Source: Symsagittifera roscoffensis (lineage: Eukaryota > Xenacoelomorpha > Acoela > Convolutidae). From it: DNA of 64,000 nt. Made by a program: the position numbers and the translations under genes. The notes under the pieces were generated by a model that was not told the origin of the DNA, made no database searches, and worked only from the letters and a program-made list of their open reading frames with translations. The stretch's first letter is position 1. Every line of letters starts with the position of its first letter. Positions 11,110-23,936 of this stretch are shown piece after piece. The DNA lies in NCBI RefSeq assembly GCF_963678635.1, contig NC_087070.1:54042617-54106616 (forward strand), in the 5' to 3' direction.

Positions 11110-13030
11110 AAGAGTAATGAAAAAACCTTTGCTGCCTATCGTTCAGTCTAGAGAGGAAAAAGAGGGAAAAACTCGCCTTGTGCGTCACTTTCAGCATTTT
11201 TTGCTTTTCAAAAACAATTTAAAATGTAAATTCCTGCGTTCTGGGGTGTCTTTACTGCTTTATTGTTCCGACTTTCGAGATGAAAGTAACGGAATATCTG
11301 TACTATTTGGAGTGGTTTTCGTCTTCGGACAAATTTCGATTTATTAATTAGCTTTTTTAATTATGTTTTTTAATAATTTATTCAAAAGATTTTGTTGTCT
11401 TGAGCTTAATTTTGAGCGAAAATTCCACCTGGGCTATTTTTTGTAAAGTAATGTGGTTTTAAAAATTGCCACTTTGGCCAATTTCGGACAATTAATGCGC
11501 GATATGTTTTGCGCTAATAATGCGTAAGCTGACATTTAATCCGTCTTAGAAATCGTTCCAATTTGGTTGAAGGAAGCTTATTTGCCATAATTGATTCATA
11601 TGGCGTGATGGAGGATAATTTTTTTTACAAAAAACTCAATTTGCAGAACTTCTTTAAATTTTATTACAGTTAATTGTTTTATTTTATATTGCTCCATATA
11701 ACGTAAAAGGAAGTCGAAACATTCAGGGCTTCACCCTGATGTGATCAGTCTTGTTCTGTAAATGCTGCTCTCATTGGCTAAATAATTTGGTACCATTGCT
11801 GTAGTTTTTCTGTTCATAAATTTTGGTTGGAAACAATTGATTGAGTAGTTGGCTCATTTGCTACAACTGATCTACTCTTAGAAGCTTTTCCGAAGTCTCG
11901 TTTCTTAAGGTAGACTAAGTCGAAGAAAACACCATGATTATTTTTTTATAGTGCTACTGTCTTGCAAAATGCGCACACGGTTATTGCATTAGGGTAAAAC
12001 ACATCGCCCCGAAACTGAGGTGTTTGTCAAAGTTCGATTTTTGAAACATACGTAAACATCATAAACAAGCGTTTCATTGATCTGATTTGTCATTAGGATT
12101 TCCATTGCTTAAAAGTACTCAAAAGACATAATAAGGACGCTGAAATTCTGCATCCTTAAGCACCAAACAAACAAAAAATAGTTAAGTACGTGTAAGTGAT
12201 TTGGGACCTCTGGTACTTTTGTCTCTAATATGCTGCTCGAACAAACATCAGGCTTAATTGCTGGGCTTAATCGAAATTTTTTCATCTTTTTAATTTTTCT
12301 TATAGCGCAATAACTAGCCGGACTTTTTAAGACAAATTTGGAACAATTTTGCCTGCGCATTTTGGGACTTAATTTTCTGAGAAAAAGTTGTCGAGGGACG
12401 TATGATCAACGTTTCTTTCAACCGACTGAAAAAATTGTATCGTTGGCTGAAAGTTGTTTGAAAGTTTTTGTGTATAAATTTGAAAAGTTGTATTTCTAAA
12501 CGCGCATCTTGGAGTAAATCGCTTGTCAAATCGGCTTGAATTGATTTGCGCCAAAAAAATGTACTTCTAATAAACTAGTCATCATAGATTAAAAATAAAA
12601 GGCACGCATGAAGTAGTCTCAGACCTTGTCAAAAACGCTTCGCAATTTCAATTTGGAATAATTAAGGACTGATTTTTGCTTGCAGTGGTAGATTTCTAAA
12701 AAATAGGCAAAAAATTTGCATATAAAGGATTTGATTCTGATACGAGAAGTCTTTTTTCTTTTTCATTCAGTGCACTTTACAAAAAGAGTGAAAAAAGTGA
12801 TAAGCTATGGTATTTTTCTCTCCTGGAATTTGACTATCTATTGGAAGGCTGATGTGGGAACGGTTGTGGCAAAAAATTCGAGCTTTGTCAGTCGAAATTC
12901 AGACTCAAAAAAATTGTCTCAGTGTTGAGCAAACATTTTCCCTCTTTTTCTCATGTTTCAGACCAAAATTCACAATAAATTGTTGTTATCTCAATTTTGA
13001 TGACCTTCAGTTAAAAACTATTGCCAATTT
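11110..13030 (+). repeat. ~2-kb tandem repeat, unit 1
   Basis: First of three head-to-tail units. Landmarks shared by all three: 'cattcagtcta'-like start, 'tgcgttctggg', the hairpin-ended element (here 11265-11757, with GTTCCGAC start and hairpin end), 'aaatgcgcacacggttattg', 'ttaagtacgtgta', 'cctctggtacttttgtctc', 'gcacgcatgaagtagtctca', 'gatacgagaagtctt', 'gataagctatgg'. No coding potential. Confidence 0.8.
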
Positions 13031-15055
13031 AATGGTTTAATGAAAAATTGAGTATTGAAAAATTATTCGCTTCCCATCATTGAGTCTAGTGCCCAAAAAG
13101 AGGGAAAGTTTGGGCTTGCGCGTCATTTATAGCATTTTTTAAATTTCAAATCTAATTAAAACTTTAAGTTCCTGCGTTCTGGGAGTCATTTCTGCTTTAT
13201 TGTTCCAGTTTTTGAAATGAAAGTGGCGGAAATCTTGAAAAAATTATTCAAACAAAAATTGACTCATTAACTAGCCGTTTTTTAAAATATATTATTCAAA
13301 AAGTATTGTTGTCATGAGCTCAAATGTTTTGTTCAAATGTTCCATTTGGGATCATTTTTCATAAAATTATGGGATTGTAAATACTGCCATTTTAGCTTTT
13401 TTGGGACAATTAATGCGCGATATGTTTCGCGCTGATAATGTCTAAGCTGAGATGTTATCCATCTTAGAAATGTTCCATTTTGGTTGAAGAAAGCTTATTT
13501 GTCAGAATTGGTTTGTTAGTTTGAGCAAATTCTATGAATTTTTATTTTGTATGTCGTAATGGCGGATGATTTTCACAAAAATCTCAAATTTTAGAATTTT
13601 TTTTAATTCAGTTTATCACAATTAATTTTTTTAGGTAATTACTGCTCCATATACTTTAAAAGGCAGTCGGAACATTCAGGTCTTCGCCCTGATACGAGCT
13701 GTCTTGTTCTGTTAAGGTTTCTCTCGTTGGCTAAAAAATTTGTTACCGCTGCTGTAGTTTTTCTGTTCGTAAATTTTTGGTTGGAAACAATTGTTTGACT
13801 AGGTGGCTCCCTTGCTACAATTGATCTGCTCTGAAAGCTTTTCTGAAGTCCCGTTTCTCAAGGTAGACAAGTCAGGGAACTGAACATGACGTTTTATTAT
13901 AGTGCCACTGTCTCGCAAAATGCGCACACGGTTATTGCATTAGAGTAAAAAACATTGCCCCGAAATTGAAGTGTTTGTCCAAGCTCGATGTTTGAAACAT
14001 ACTTATGCATCATAAACTAGCAATTCATTGATCTGATTTTTCATTAGGAATTCCATTGCTTAAAAGCACCCAATAACAATAATAATGAAGCTAAAATTAT
14101 GCATCCTAACCTTTGGCATAAGCACCAAACAAACAAAAAATGTTTAAGTACGTGTATTTGATTTGAATCCTCTGGTACTTTTGTCTCTAATATGCTACTC
14201 GTAGAAACATCAGGTTTAATTGCAGAATTGCTGAGGTTTATCGAATTATTCCCCTTTTTTGAATTTTTTAACAGTCCAATTGTTGCCTAGCGCGACAATT
14301 AGCCGCACGTTTTTGAGATAATTTCGGGACAATTTTGCCTGCGAACTAAAGTTCTTGTACAATTGTTGCATTTTTTCTAAATGGGACATAATTTTCTCAA
14401 AAAAAAATTGTCAAGAGACGTTTGACCAACGTCTTTTTCAACCTGCCTGAAACTTTATCGTTGGCTAAAAGTTATTTGAAAACTTTATGTACAATTTTGA
14501 AAAGTTTGCATCTTTAAACGCGCATTTGGAATAGAACGCTTGCCAAATCGGCTTGAACTGATTTGAGCCAGAAGAAATGTGCTACTAATAAATGAGTCAT
14601 CAAAAAATAAAAATTGAAGGCACGCATGAAGTAGTCTCAGACTTTACGAAAAAATGATTCCCAATTTCAACTTCGAATAATTCAGGATTGATTTTGCTTG
14701 TAGTGGTAGAATTCCGAAAATTGGGCAAAATAAATGCATAAGAATGCTTTGATTCTGATACGAGAAGTCTTCTATGTTTTCTGTTAAGACCACTTTACAA
14801 AAACAATGAAAAGAACGATAAGCTATGGTGTTTTTGTCTCTTCTGGAGTTTGACTACCTAAATGAATGCTGATAGAGGACCGGGTATGGTATCAAATTCA
14901 AGCTTTGTCATACGCAATTGAGATTTCAAACAATGTCTCGGTTTTGAGCAGAGTTTGTCCTAATTTTTTGATGTTTCAGACCAAATTTTACAATTATTTG
15001 CTGACATCTGAATTTTGATGACACTCAGTTAAATTCTATTGCCAGTTTAATGGTT
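13031..15055 (+). repeat. ~2-kb tandem repeat, unit 2
   Basis: Same landmarks in the same order as unit 1; the embedded hairpin-ended element spans 13202-13710. Similarity to its neighbours is roughly 80-85% by eye, so the duplication is not recent. Confidence 0.8.
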
Positions 15056-17045
15056 TAATTAAAAATGGAGTGATGAAAAAAATATTCGCTTCCTATCATT
15101 CAGTCTAAAGTAAAAAAAAAGAGCGAATGATTTGGCTTGTGCGTCTATTTCAGAAATTTTTGCATTTGAAAGCCAATTAAAATTTCAAGTTTCTGTGTTC
15201 TGGGAAGTTTTTTCTGCTTTATTGTTCCGACTTTCGAAATGAGAGTAAGGCAATAATTCTTCTCGGTGTGGTTTTTTTTTCAGACAAATTTCGACTGATT
15301 AACAAGCCATTTTCTGACAGAAACTTCGAATATAATTTCAAAAGATTTTGTTGTTTTGAGCTTAATTTTGAACAAAAGTTCCACATTGGCTCATTTTTCG
15401 TAAAGTAATCGGTTTTAAAGATTGTCACTTTGGCCAATTTCGGACAATTAATGCGCAATATGTTTCGCGCTATTAATGCGTAAGCTGACATTTAATCCGT
15501 CTTAGAAATCGTTCTAGTTCGGTTGAAGGAAGGTTATTCGCCATAATTGATTCATATTGCGTGATGGAGGATAATTTTCACAAATCACTCAAATTTTTGG
15601 TTTTTTTTAAAAAAATGTATCAAGGCTAATTGTTTTATGCTGTTACTGCTCCATATAACTTAAAAGGCAGTCGGAACATTCAGGGATTCACCCTGACACG
15701 AGCAGTCTTGTTCTGTTAACGGTTCTCTGGTTGGCTAAATATTTTGAGACTTCTGCTGCAGTTTTTCTGTTCATGAATTTTTGGTTAGAAACAATTATTT
15801 TACTACACATAAAAAAACTTCTGAAGTCCCGTTTTTCAGGATCGTTTATGTCGAGGAAATGAACTTGATTTTTTTTATAGTGCCACAGTCTCGTAAAATG
15901 CGCACACGGTTATTGCATTAAGGTAAAACACATCGCCCCGAAGTTGAAGTGTTTGTCAGAAATTGATGTTTGAAACATATGTATGCATCATAAACTAGCT
16001 TTTCATTGATTTGAGTTTTCATTATGGTTTCCATTGCTTAAAAGTACTCAATAAGGACGCTAAAATTATGCATCCTTACGTTTGGCATAAGCAGCAAAAA
16101 AAGAGTTGTTTAAGTACGTGTAATTGATTTGAGTCCTCTTGTACTTTTGTCTCGAGTATCCTGCTCGAAGAAGCATTCGGTTTAATTGCAGAGTTGCTGG
16201 GCTTTTTTTGAAATTTTCCCCTTTTTTGATTTTTCTAACAGTCAGGTTATTATCTAGCGCGGCAATTACCCGAAAATTTTCGAGACAATTTTGGGACAGT
16301 TTTGTCTTTGAACCAACGTTCTTGTACACTTTTTGTATTTTGGCTAATTGGCCGCATTTTAGTACATAATTTTTTGGTAAAAAGGTGTAAACAGACGTTT
16401 GACCAACATCTCTTTCAACCTGCCTGAAATATTTTATCGTTGGCTAAAAGCTATTTGATTTTTTTTTGTGTATAATTTTGAAATGCTGGTGATTTCTCTA
16501 AACGCGCATCCTGAAGTAAAACACTTGCCCAGTCGGCTGGAACTGATTTGAGCCAAAAAAAGTATGCGACTAATAAAATAGTCATCATACATTAAATTTT
16601 GAAGGCATGAAGTAGTCTCAGACTTTGCCGAAAACTGGTTCGCAATTTCAATTTAGAATAATTCAGAATTGATAATGATTGCAGTGGTAGAGTTCAAAAA
16701 AATGGGCGATTTATTTGCATAAAAAAGTTTTGATTTTGATACGAGAAGTCTTCTATGTTTTTTGTTAAGATCACTTTACAAAAAGAATGAAAAGAACGAT
16801 AAGCTATGGTGTTTTTTTTCTCTTCTGGAATTTGACTACCTAATTAAAGGCTGATAGGGACCGGGTGTGGCATAAAAATCAAGCTTTGTCAGTCGCAATT
16901 GAGACTCCAAAAAAATGTCTCTGTTGAGCAAAGTTTGTGCTACTTTTTCTGATGTTTCACTTCAATTTTCACAAAAATTTGGTGAAATCTCAATTTTTAT
17001 GACACTCAGTTCACATCTATTGCCAATTTAATTGTTTAAAGTCTA
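15056..17045 (+). repeat. ~2-kb tandem repeat, unit 3
   Basis: Same landmarks; embedded hairpin-ended element at 15224-15713. Similarity stops at about 17040, just before the LINE begins. Confidence 0.8.
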
Positions 17046-17170
17046 TAGTTATCCCGAATTTGTTCTACATGTTTTCACCGCCCTCCACTATAAATTTCAA
17101 CAGAACCCTTTCAAAAACTGAACAAAAGTTTCGAAAAATTGAAACTGATTTTTGCCTTTTTCCGGTTTAA

Positions 17171-17870
17171 TTGAGCAACAATCGGAGCAGATATTCAATT
17201 TGTAAAAAGCTCGTAATCAATTGGCTGATTGAGTTTTTTCAGAAAAAAAAACAAAAAAACTCCAGTCGACAAAAAAACGGTCCAGTCACAGCAAAATTGC
17301 TTCTGCCGAGTGGCTTTGATATGCAGACATTTTTCTCTTGTAATTTTGGTACCGCTTTAAAGCTTTATGAACCAGCAAAGAAATCTCTCGCAAACTCTCT
17401 GATCTACAAACACAAAAAAAATTATGCAAGGGCTACGGTAATTATTGAAATGAAGAATAAACAGAAATGGCAGCTATCGAAAAAAGCAAACCAATAAAAA
17501 AAACTGCACAAAGCAACGCTCAACATGATCTTGCAATCGTTGCAGACATTTATGAAGAACTGAACATCAAAATATCAGACAATGGCTCTGAAAGAAGAAG
17601 AATCGAAAAAGCTACTTACGAAATGGAAGTCAACACCTTCTTTTGAAATTCAAGCCTGAATTGTTGCGAAAAGAGTTTCTTCGCAAATCTCAAGCTCTGC
17701 GAAGTTCCGAAAAGTATCAAAATGTCTTTATCAATGATGATTTGACTTGACGCCTACTGAGGAAGCCAATCAGTATCAATTGTGAAAACAAAAACGAAAA
17801 CTGGAAGTCAAAAATTGCATGAAAAAATTCGAAATTAAAGGAAACCGAGTAGTTGAATTCATGTGACTAG
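17171..17870 (+). pseudogene. LINE ORF1 remnant
   Basis: A basic open stretch (17171-17497) is followed by a broken frame. Around 17640-17760 it reads 'LLRKEFLRKSQALRSSEKYQ' and then 'NVFINDDLT', the pattern found in the C-terminal part of LINE ORF1 nucleic-acid-binding proteins, where chained residues are followed by 'KNV.I..DLT'. The upstream part, 'ALAIVADIYEELN'-like, could be a coiled-coil region. ORF1 would coat element RNA in the cytoplasm. Multiple stops follow; no intact product. Confidence 0.5.
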
Positions 17871-17949
17871 AGACGGAAAATTCAAGTTTTATCTTTTATT
17901 TATATGGAATCTTCTATTGACTTGTAGGAGTTTTATTTAATTTGAAAAA

Positions 17950-18610
17950 AGGTTGAAGATCCTGGACATTGTAACCTTACGAAACCCTACAATTTTTTGC
18001 CTAACGGAAACCTGGCTTGATCCAACAGTAAGTAATTCATCTCTTTTTCTAGGCCGTCCATTCACATGCATCAGTAGGAAAGATAAGTAGCCTGGACTTC
18101 ATGCTGGCGTTTTGATAGTATTTAGAGACAATTCCGCTAAATATTTTGAAATCGTTTATGTACATACTGCATTTTTTTGCAAGCATCCTTTTTAAAATTA
18201 GCTCAATTTTTTGTTTGATCATTCTACTGGATCATTCTATCAATCGCCCCGTGTTTCTTCTTTTTTCGTCCTCCTATCGCTGGTTGAGTGGTCAGTGCGA
18301 GGGTTACTGATTACAATGTTTGATGATCTTTTGACAAGAAAATATGTTGAAACACTGCACCCAATTGTGCTCTGGGATTTTAAAATACCCGCTATTAGTT
18401 GGGATAATGCAACTAGCCGGCAGTCAGATGAGCAAAACTTGATAAATCTCCTCCTGAACGAATTCAATCTAAAGCAAGTTTTTTGAACTGCAGCACACAA
18501 TCAGGGTAAAATTTTAGATTTAATTTTCGTTTCTCATGTTGAAGACTGGGAACATTATGTCCTTGAAGACGATATCTCAGATCATTACCCAATCGTCTTC
18601 TACTGAAATA
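17950..18610 (+). pseudogene. LINE apurinic-like endonuclease remnant
   Basis: Starts with 'LDIVTLRNPTIFCLTETWLD', matching the APE endonuclease block containing the catalytic Glu (TETWL). It continues with 'WDFKIPAISWDN' (family: GDFN.P.I.W) near 18370 and 'KILDLIFVSHVEDW...DISDHYPIVFY' near 18510-18600, the C-terminal Asp-His catalytic block (SDH.P). At least three stops or frameshifts interrupt it. The native enzyme nicks target DNA to prime reverse transcription. Confidence 0.75.
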
Positions 18611-18879
18611 TTCAGCATGTTAGACCAATTACCAAAACAAATTTCTATAGCTTCGACTCATTCGATCATTCAGCTTTCCCGCAGCTTTTAAAAGTCGACC
18701 GGAAATTTATTAGGTCGAGTTTTGACCCGCAAATCAATTTCACTGCAAAATGGTTTGTACGGATTGAAACAGCACTGCATTGATCAATAAAACAAAAGCG
18801 GACAAAAAGCAAGAATTTCACATTCTATGACACCTCGAATGCTATTCATCACTTGAACATGCTAGAAAGTACAAGAAGT

Positions 18880-19930
18880 TGAGCTAAGAACATCGATCGA
18901 ATTAGAAGCATGGAAACAAGGAAATCAAACGAAATAATATGTCTAGCTGAAATGGATCAAGTAGCGCTGCATTCACATTCGAATAGATAAATCACTAAAA
19001 AAGTTTTCTTGTGGCTCAAATTTTTTAACGCTAGAAAATCAATTCCGTCTACCATATTTCTAAACAGAATGAAAACAGTGACAGATTACGAGAAGGCTCA
19101 ACTCTTACTTGAACTCGGTTTCCCTCAATAACGCAACAGATACTCTGACCAGCGAATTTTATGAGCATGTTGAAGTTGTTTTTAGTGAGGTGGTTTTTAC
19201 GGTAGCGCACTTTCAAAAACCCCTGAGTAGCTTGACGAATACCTCGACAACAGTCTCTGAAAGTCTGCCTCCCCTGGAGATTATATCGTCTCTAGTATTT
19301 TTATTCCTTATTTAATCACTTTTTTGATTAAAAAATGGCCAGATATATGAAGTGTGCGTACTTCATATCATAAAACAAAAAGAAGAACTCAAAGTATTGG
19401 TAGAGAACTATCGTCCCGTCTGTTTCTTTACTGCCAAGGTTATCCCTTATTATTGAGAAAAAACTTTTTTGTCACACTCATTCTGTTATCAAGGACAAAA
19501 ACAACGCATTTCAACATTATTTTTTGCATTGACACTCAAAATTGACACAAATATTAGTCTTCTAAACTATTTTTATCAAAATACAGACTGCAATGAAGAG
19601 GTCGAAATTGTTTATTTAGACTCCAGCGAAGCTCATGACACAGTAGATTTTCGCTTCTTCTTTTGAAGTTCGGATTTGATGAAGACTTCATCACTCTTTT
19701 GTCTTCTTGTCTACAAAATCGTTCGCAGAATGTAAATAGTGATGGAACAATTTCTGAATCTCTACCTATTACGAGCGGGGTTCCTCAAGGAAGTGTTTTA
19801 GGGTCTCCTTGAATTCTCGTGATCATTGACGTTTTGCTTGACTTGTCTGATTCTTCTAGCTGTTACTGTTATGCAGATTACACAAAATTGTTAGCAACAG
19901 GAATAAATTGTTAGCAACAGGATACACAGA
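18880..19930 (+). pseudogene. LINE reverse transcriptase remnant, copy 1
   Basis: Contains in order 'VENYRPVCFFTAKVIP' (~19400), 'EIVYLDSSEAHDTVDF' (~19605; RT motif A, usual form YLDFSKAFDTVDH), 'TSGVPQGSVLGSP' (~19770, the fingers/palm motif) and 'CYCYADYTKLLATG' (~19865; corresponds to the FADD catalytic box, here YADY, so one catalytic Asp is lost). Frames shift repeatedly. Dead. Confidence 0.8.
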
Positions 19931-19964
19931 GTCGCAATCTACAAGATAATTTAGTTTTTTTTAG

Positions 19965-20960
19965 CTACGATCATCAATCGAATTATAAGCATGCAGAATG
20001 AAATACATGTCTAGTTGAAATGGATCAAGTAGCGCTGCTTTCACATTCGAGTAGATTTACTACAATGAAGTTTTTTTGTTGCTCAAAATTCGAACGCTAG
20101 AAAATCACTTCCGTCTACCTTATTTCTAAACAAGTTGAAAGCAGTGACAGATTACGAAAAGGTTCAATTCTTTAACACTTACTTGAACTCGGTTTCTCTC
20201 AAAGACGCAACAGATACTCTGACCAGCAAAATTTATGCGCTTGCTGATGTTGTTTTAGTGAAATGGTTCTTACGTAGCTGATGTTCAATAACGCCTGAGT
20301 AGCTTGACGAATAGCTTGACAACAGTCTTTTAAACTCTGCCTCCCCTGGTGATTACCTCATCTCCTAGTATTTTGATTCCTTATTTGATCACTTTTTTGA
20401 GTGAAAAATGGCCAGATATCTGGAACAGAACGGTTTTCATACCATAAAACGACAAGAAGTCCAAACCATTAGTAGAGAACTATCCCCCGTCTGTCTCGTT
20501 ACTGCCAAAATTATCCCTAATTCTTGAGAAATTTCTCTTTGATCACACTTTTTTTGTTATCAAGGACAAAAATAACGCATGTGAACATGATTTTTGCAAG
20601 AGACACAACAGTGACACAAATAGTAGTCTTATTAAACAAATATATCGAAATACATAATGCAATGACGACGTCGAAGTTGATTTTTTGGACTTCAGCAAAG
20701 CTTTTGACACAGTAGAGCTTTCGCTTCTTGTTTAAAAGCTCGTAATTTAATAAAGACTTCATCACTCCCTTGTCTTTTTATCTGCAAAATCATTCGCAGA
20801 AAGTTAATGTTGATTGAATTTTTTCGGAATAATCACCTGTTACGAGCGGCGTTCCTCTAGGAAGTGTTTTAGATCGCCTTTAGTTTCCCGTGCTCAATGA
20901 CAATATGCTTGACTTGCCTGATTCTTCTAGCTATTACAGAAATAGGATAGAAATAGGAAC
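19965..20960 (+). pseudogene. LINE reverse transcriptase remnant, duplicated segment (copy 2)
   Basis: Repeats the order of copy 1 with small differences: 'aaatggatcaagtagcgctgc' (20018; also at 18951), 'gtgacagattacga' (20145; also 19078), 'ctctgaccagc' (20217; also 19142), 'tggacttcagcaaagctttt' (~20688, motif A) and 'ttacgagcggcgttcctc' (~20840; truncated SGVPQG motif). The copy ends near 20960. This is a tandem internal duplication or a second insertion. Confidence 0.7.
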
Positions 20961-20989
20961 AAATTTATTTTGAGGCCTGTAGCTTCAAA

Positions 20990-21800
20990 ATAAATAAATT
21001 ATTTTGAAGCAACAGGCCTTTGGCAATCAATTAAATTTAAAAACTGTGAAATGTTGTTTCCTTCATTTGAATACCTGGGACGAATTAAAGTTATTTGTCG
21101 GAAATAATGAAATTCAAACGGAGAAAGCTGTGACAGATCTTGGATTGGAGTTAAAAAACCATCTTGAAATAGTGTTGTCTTATCGCAAAGAAATTACTTA
21201 ATGCAAGATGAGTTTTCAATAACCTGCGACATAGTATACTACAAAAAGTGCCGTCTTGTGTGAAGTTTAATTATTAAATATTTTTTGAATATCAATGATT
21301 TCATACAATTATATTGCGCGATTTCCAAGTCTCCGCTCATTTCAAAACTAAAACAGTGCAATCAACAGGGACTTAAATGGTCACATGGTGCGTTAGACTA
21401 CCAAAAACTCCTAGAATTTTCAAGTTCACTGCCAGTTTCATATCATCTTATCAAAATTAATCTCGCCACAATTGAACTAGGACTGAATTGCATCTGTTTC
21501 GATCACTATTTTTCTTTTAAAGACTCAACGGTGAAACTTCGAAGCACACGTGTCTTAAAACGCAAATGAAACAGCGATTTGCTCATCAAACTTGGCAAAC
21601 TCGTCCTACCATTACGATGTAGTTGACTCTGTGAACGATTTCTATCATGTCTCTAATATCAATAATATGGACCCGCCCACAAACTTCAGGAGGCTGCTAC
21701 GTCAAGATCTTGTTTTGCGTTCCTTATTACAGTATGATTTGCAGAGAACTTCTCTCTGGTACTTGATGTGCCGATGCTGCTTTTGCATTGCTTAAATCTT
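20990..21800 (+). pseudogene. LINE ORF2 C-terminal region
   Basis: Reads 'CCFLHLNTWDELKLFVGNNE' then 'TEKAVTDLGLELKNHLEI', the block after RT motif C (usual pattern: KC..L, then DLGV..), then 'FIQLYCAISKSPLISKLKQ', then a region whose Leu/Arg/Asn spacing fits the thumb and C-terminal part of CR1-like ORF2 (ending near 21790). Interrupted by frame changes. Confidence 0.55.
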
Positions 21801-21904
21801 TTTGCCATTCGTGGCTTCATATAAATTTATATCTTCTTCTATAGCGTTTTTTTAACAAATTTTTAGAATGTATTTATAACCCCATTTTGGACAATTGGAG
21901 TCTT

Positions 21905-22981
<1,077 letters not shown>

Positions 22982-22982
22982 T

Positions 22983-23559
22983 AGACCGTCTCTCACGCAG
23001 TTCTTAACTGAAGGCAATACTTTACTTACTGCTGGCGGACAAAAACGCAAACTCAACTTTTTGATATTCCAACATTCCGGAGGAGAACAACGGTGGCATT
23101 GTTACTAAGGAAATTAACAATTCAACTATAACGCCACTAAAATTTTTTAACCAAAGCAAATTTCCTTGCGACAATTGCACTTTAATTGTTGTCGCCGGAC
23201 ATATCTTTAGCATCCCTTCTGCTTCTAGTATCTTTCAGTCGGCAGACCGTTCTAATTTTAGGATCAGCTTAACATTTTTTAAAAGTCTAATCTATTTTGA
23301 GCAGTAAAACTTTTTCTCTCTTAAAATTAAACTAACTACTTTTCAGAAAGTCGAGTGGCCAAATTTTTTTTAAAGAAAGTGAACAGGCATCGGAATTGCT
23401 ACCCCTGCCGCTCGATGTAGTCGGAGTGGTTCAAAGCTTACGCAAGATGATTTCAGCTCCTGCTCGTCACCTTTTTACCACCGGTAGGCTTAGTTTTTTT
23501 GCCAGCTCTCCTTCACGAAGCTAAATCCCTGGAGGCGAAGAGAGATCGAATATGACTAA
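22983..23559 (+). other. Sequence after the microsatellite, no clear gene
   Basis: A broken + strand frame near 23100-23290 ('KFPCDNCTLIVV...') is not recognised. It may be the 5' part of the second LINE fragment that follows. Confidence 0.35.
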
Positions 23560-23840
23560 AAGACCGTTTTAACCGAAAACACATTTTTTAAACGCCTGAG
23601 TTTAAAATTTAATTGCTATGAGCAAAGAAAACCGTTGGCGAGACGTCCTCGAGACGTCTAGTCAGCGCTAGGAACCAAGCAAATTCTGGAAAAAGGTTAG
23701 CTCCTAAACTGAGGGAAGTCTGCGGCAGGAAACCTTCCAATTGTTTTTAATGGCAAAAAACTAGTTGTAAGCAAGAACATTTCAAAAGCTTTTAACATTC
23801 AACATGCGCAAATATGAAAACTTCAATCAAACAAGAAGTG
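23560..23840 (+). pseudogene. LINE fragment (endonuclease-to-RT linker)
   Basis: Reads 'SQR.EPSKFWKKVSS' followed by 'AGNLPIVFNGKKLVVSKNIS' and 'KAFNIQHAQI', the usual linker between endonuclease and RT in CR1/Jockey-like LINEs (PKKFWK..., then I.NGK.V....IA..FN..F). Same strand as the upstream LINE. The rest of the RT is missing. Confidence 0.55.
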
Positions 23841-23936
23841 ACAACCTAAAAAAAAGCCTCGAAACTTAGCCAAGTTAGGTAATTAGTGAAGGAAATGGCA
23901 GTGAATACAAAGTATAGTCACTTATACATAGTCATA

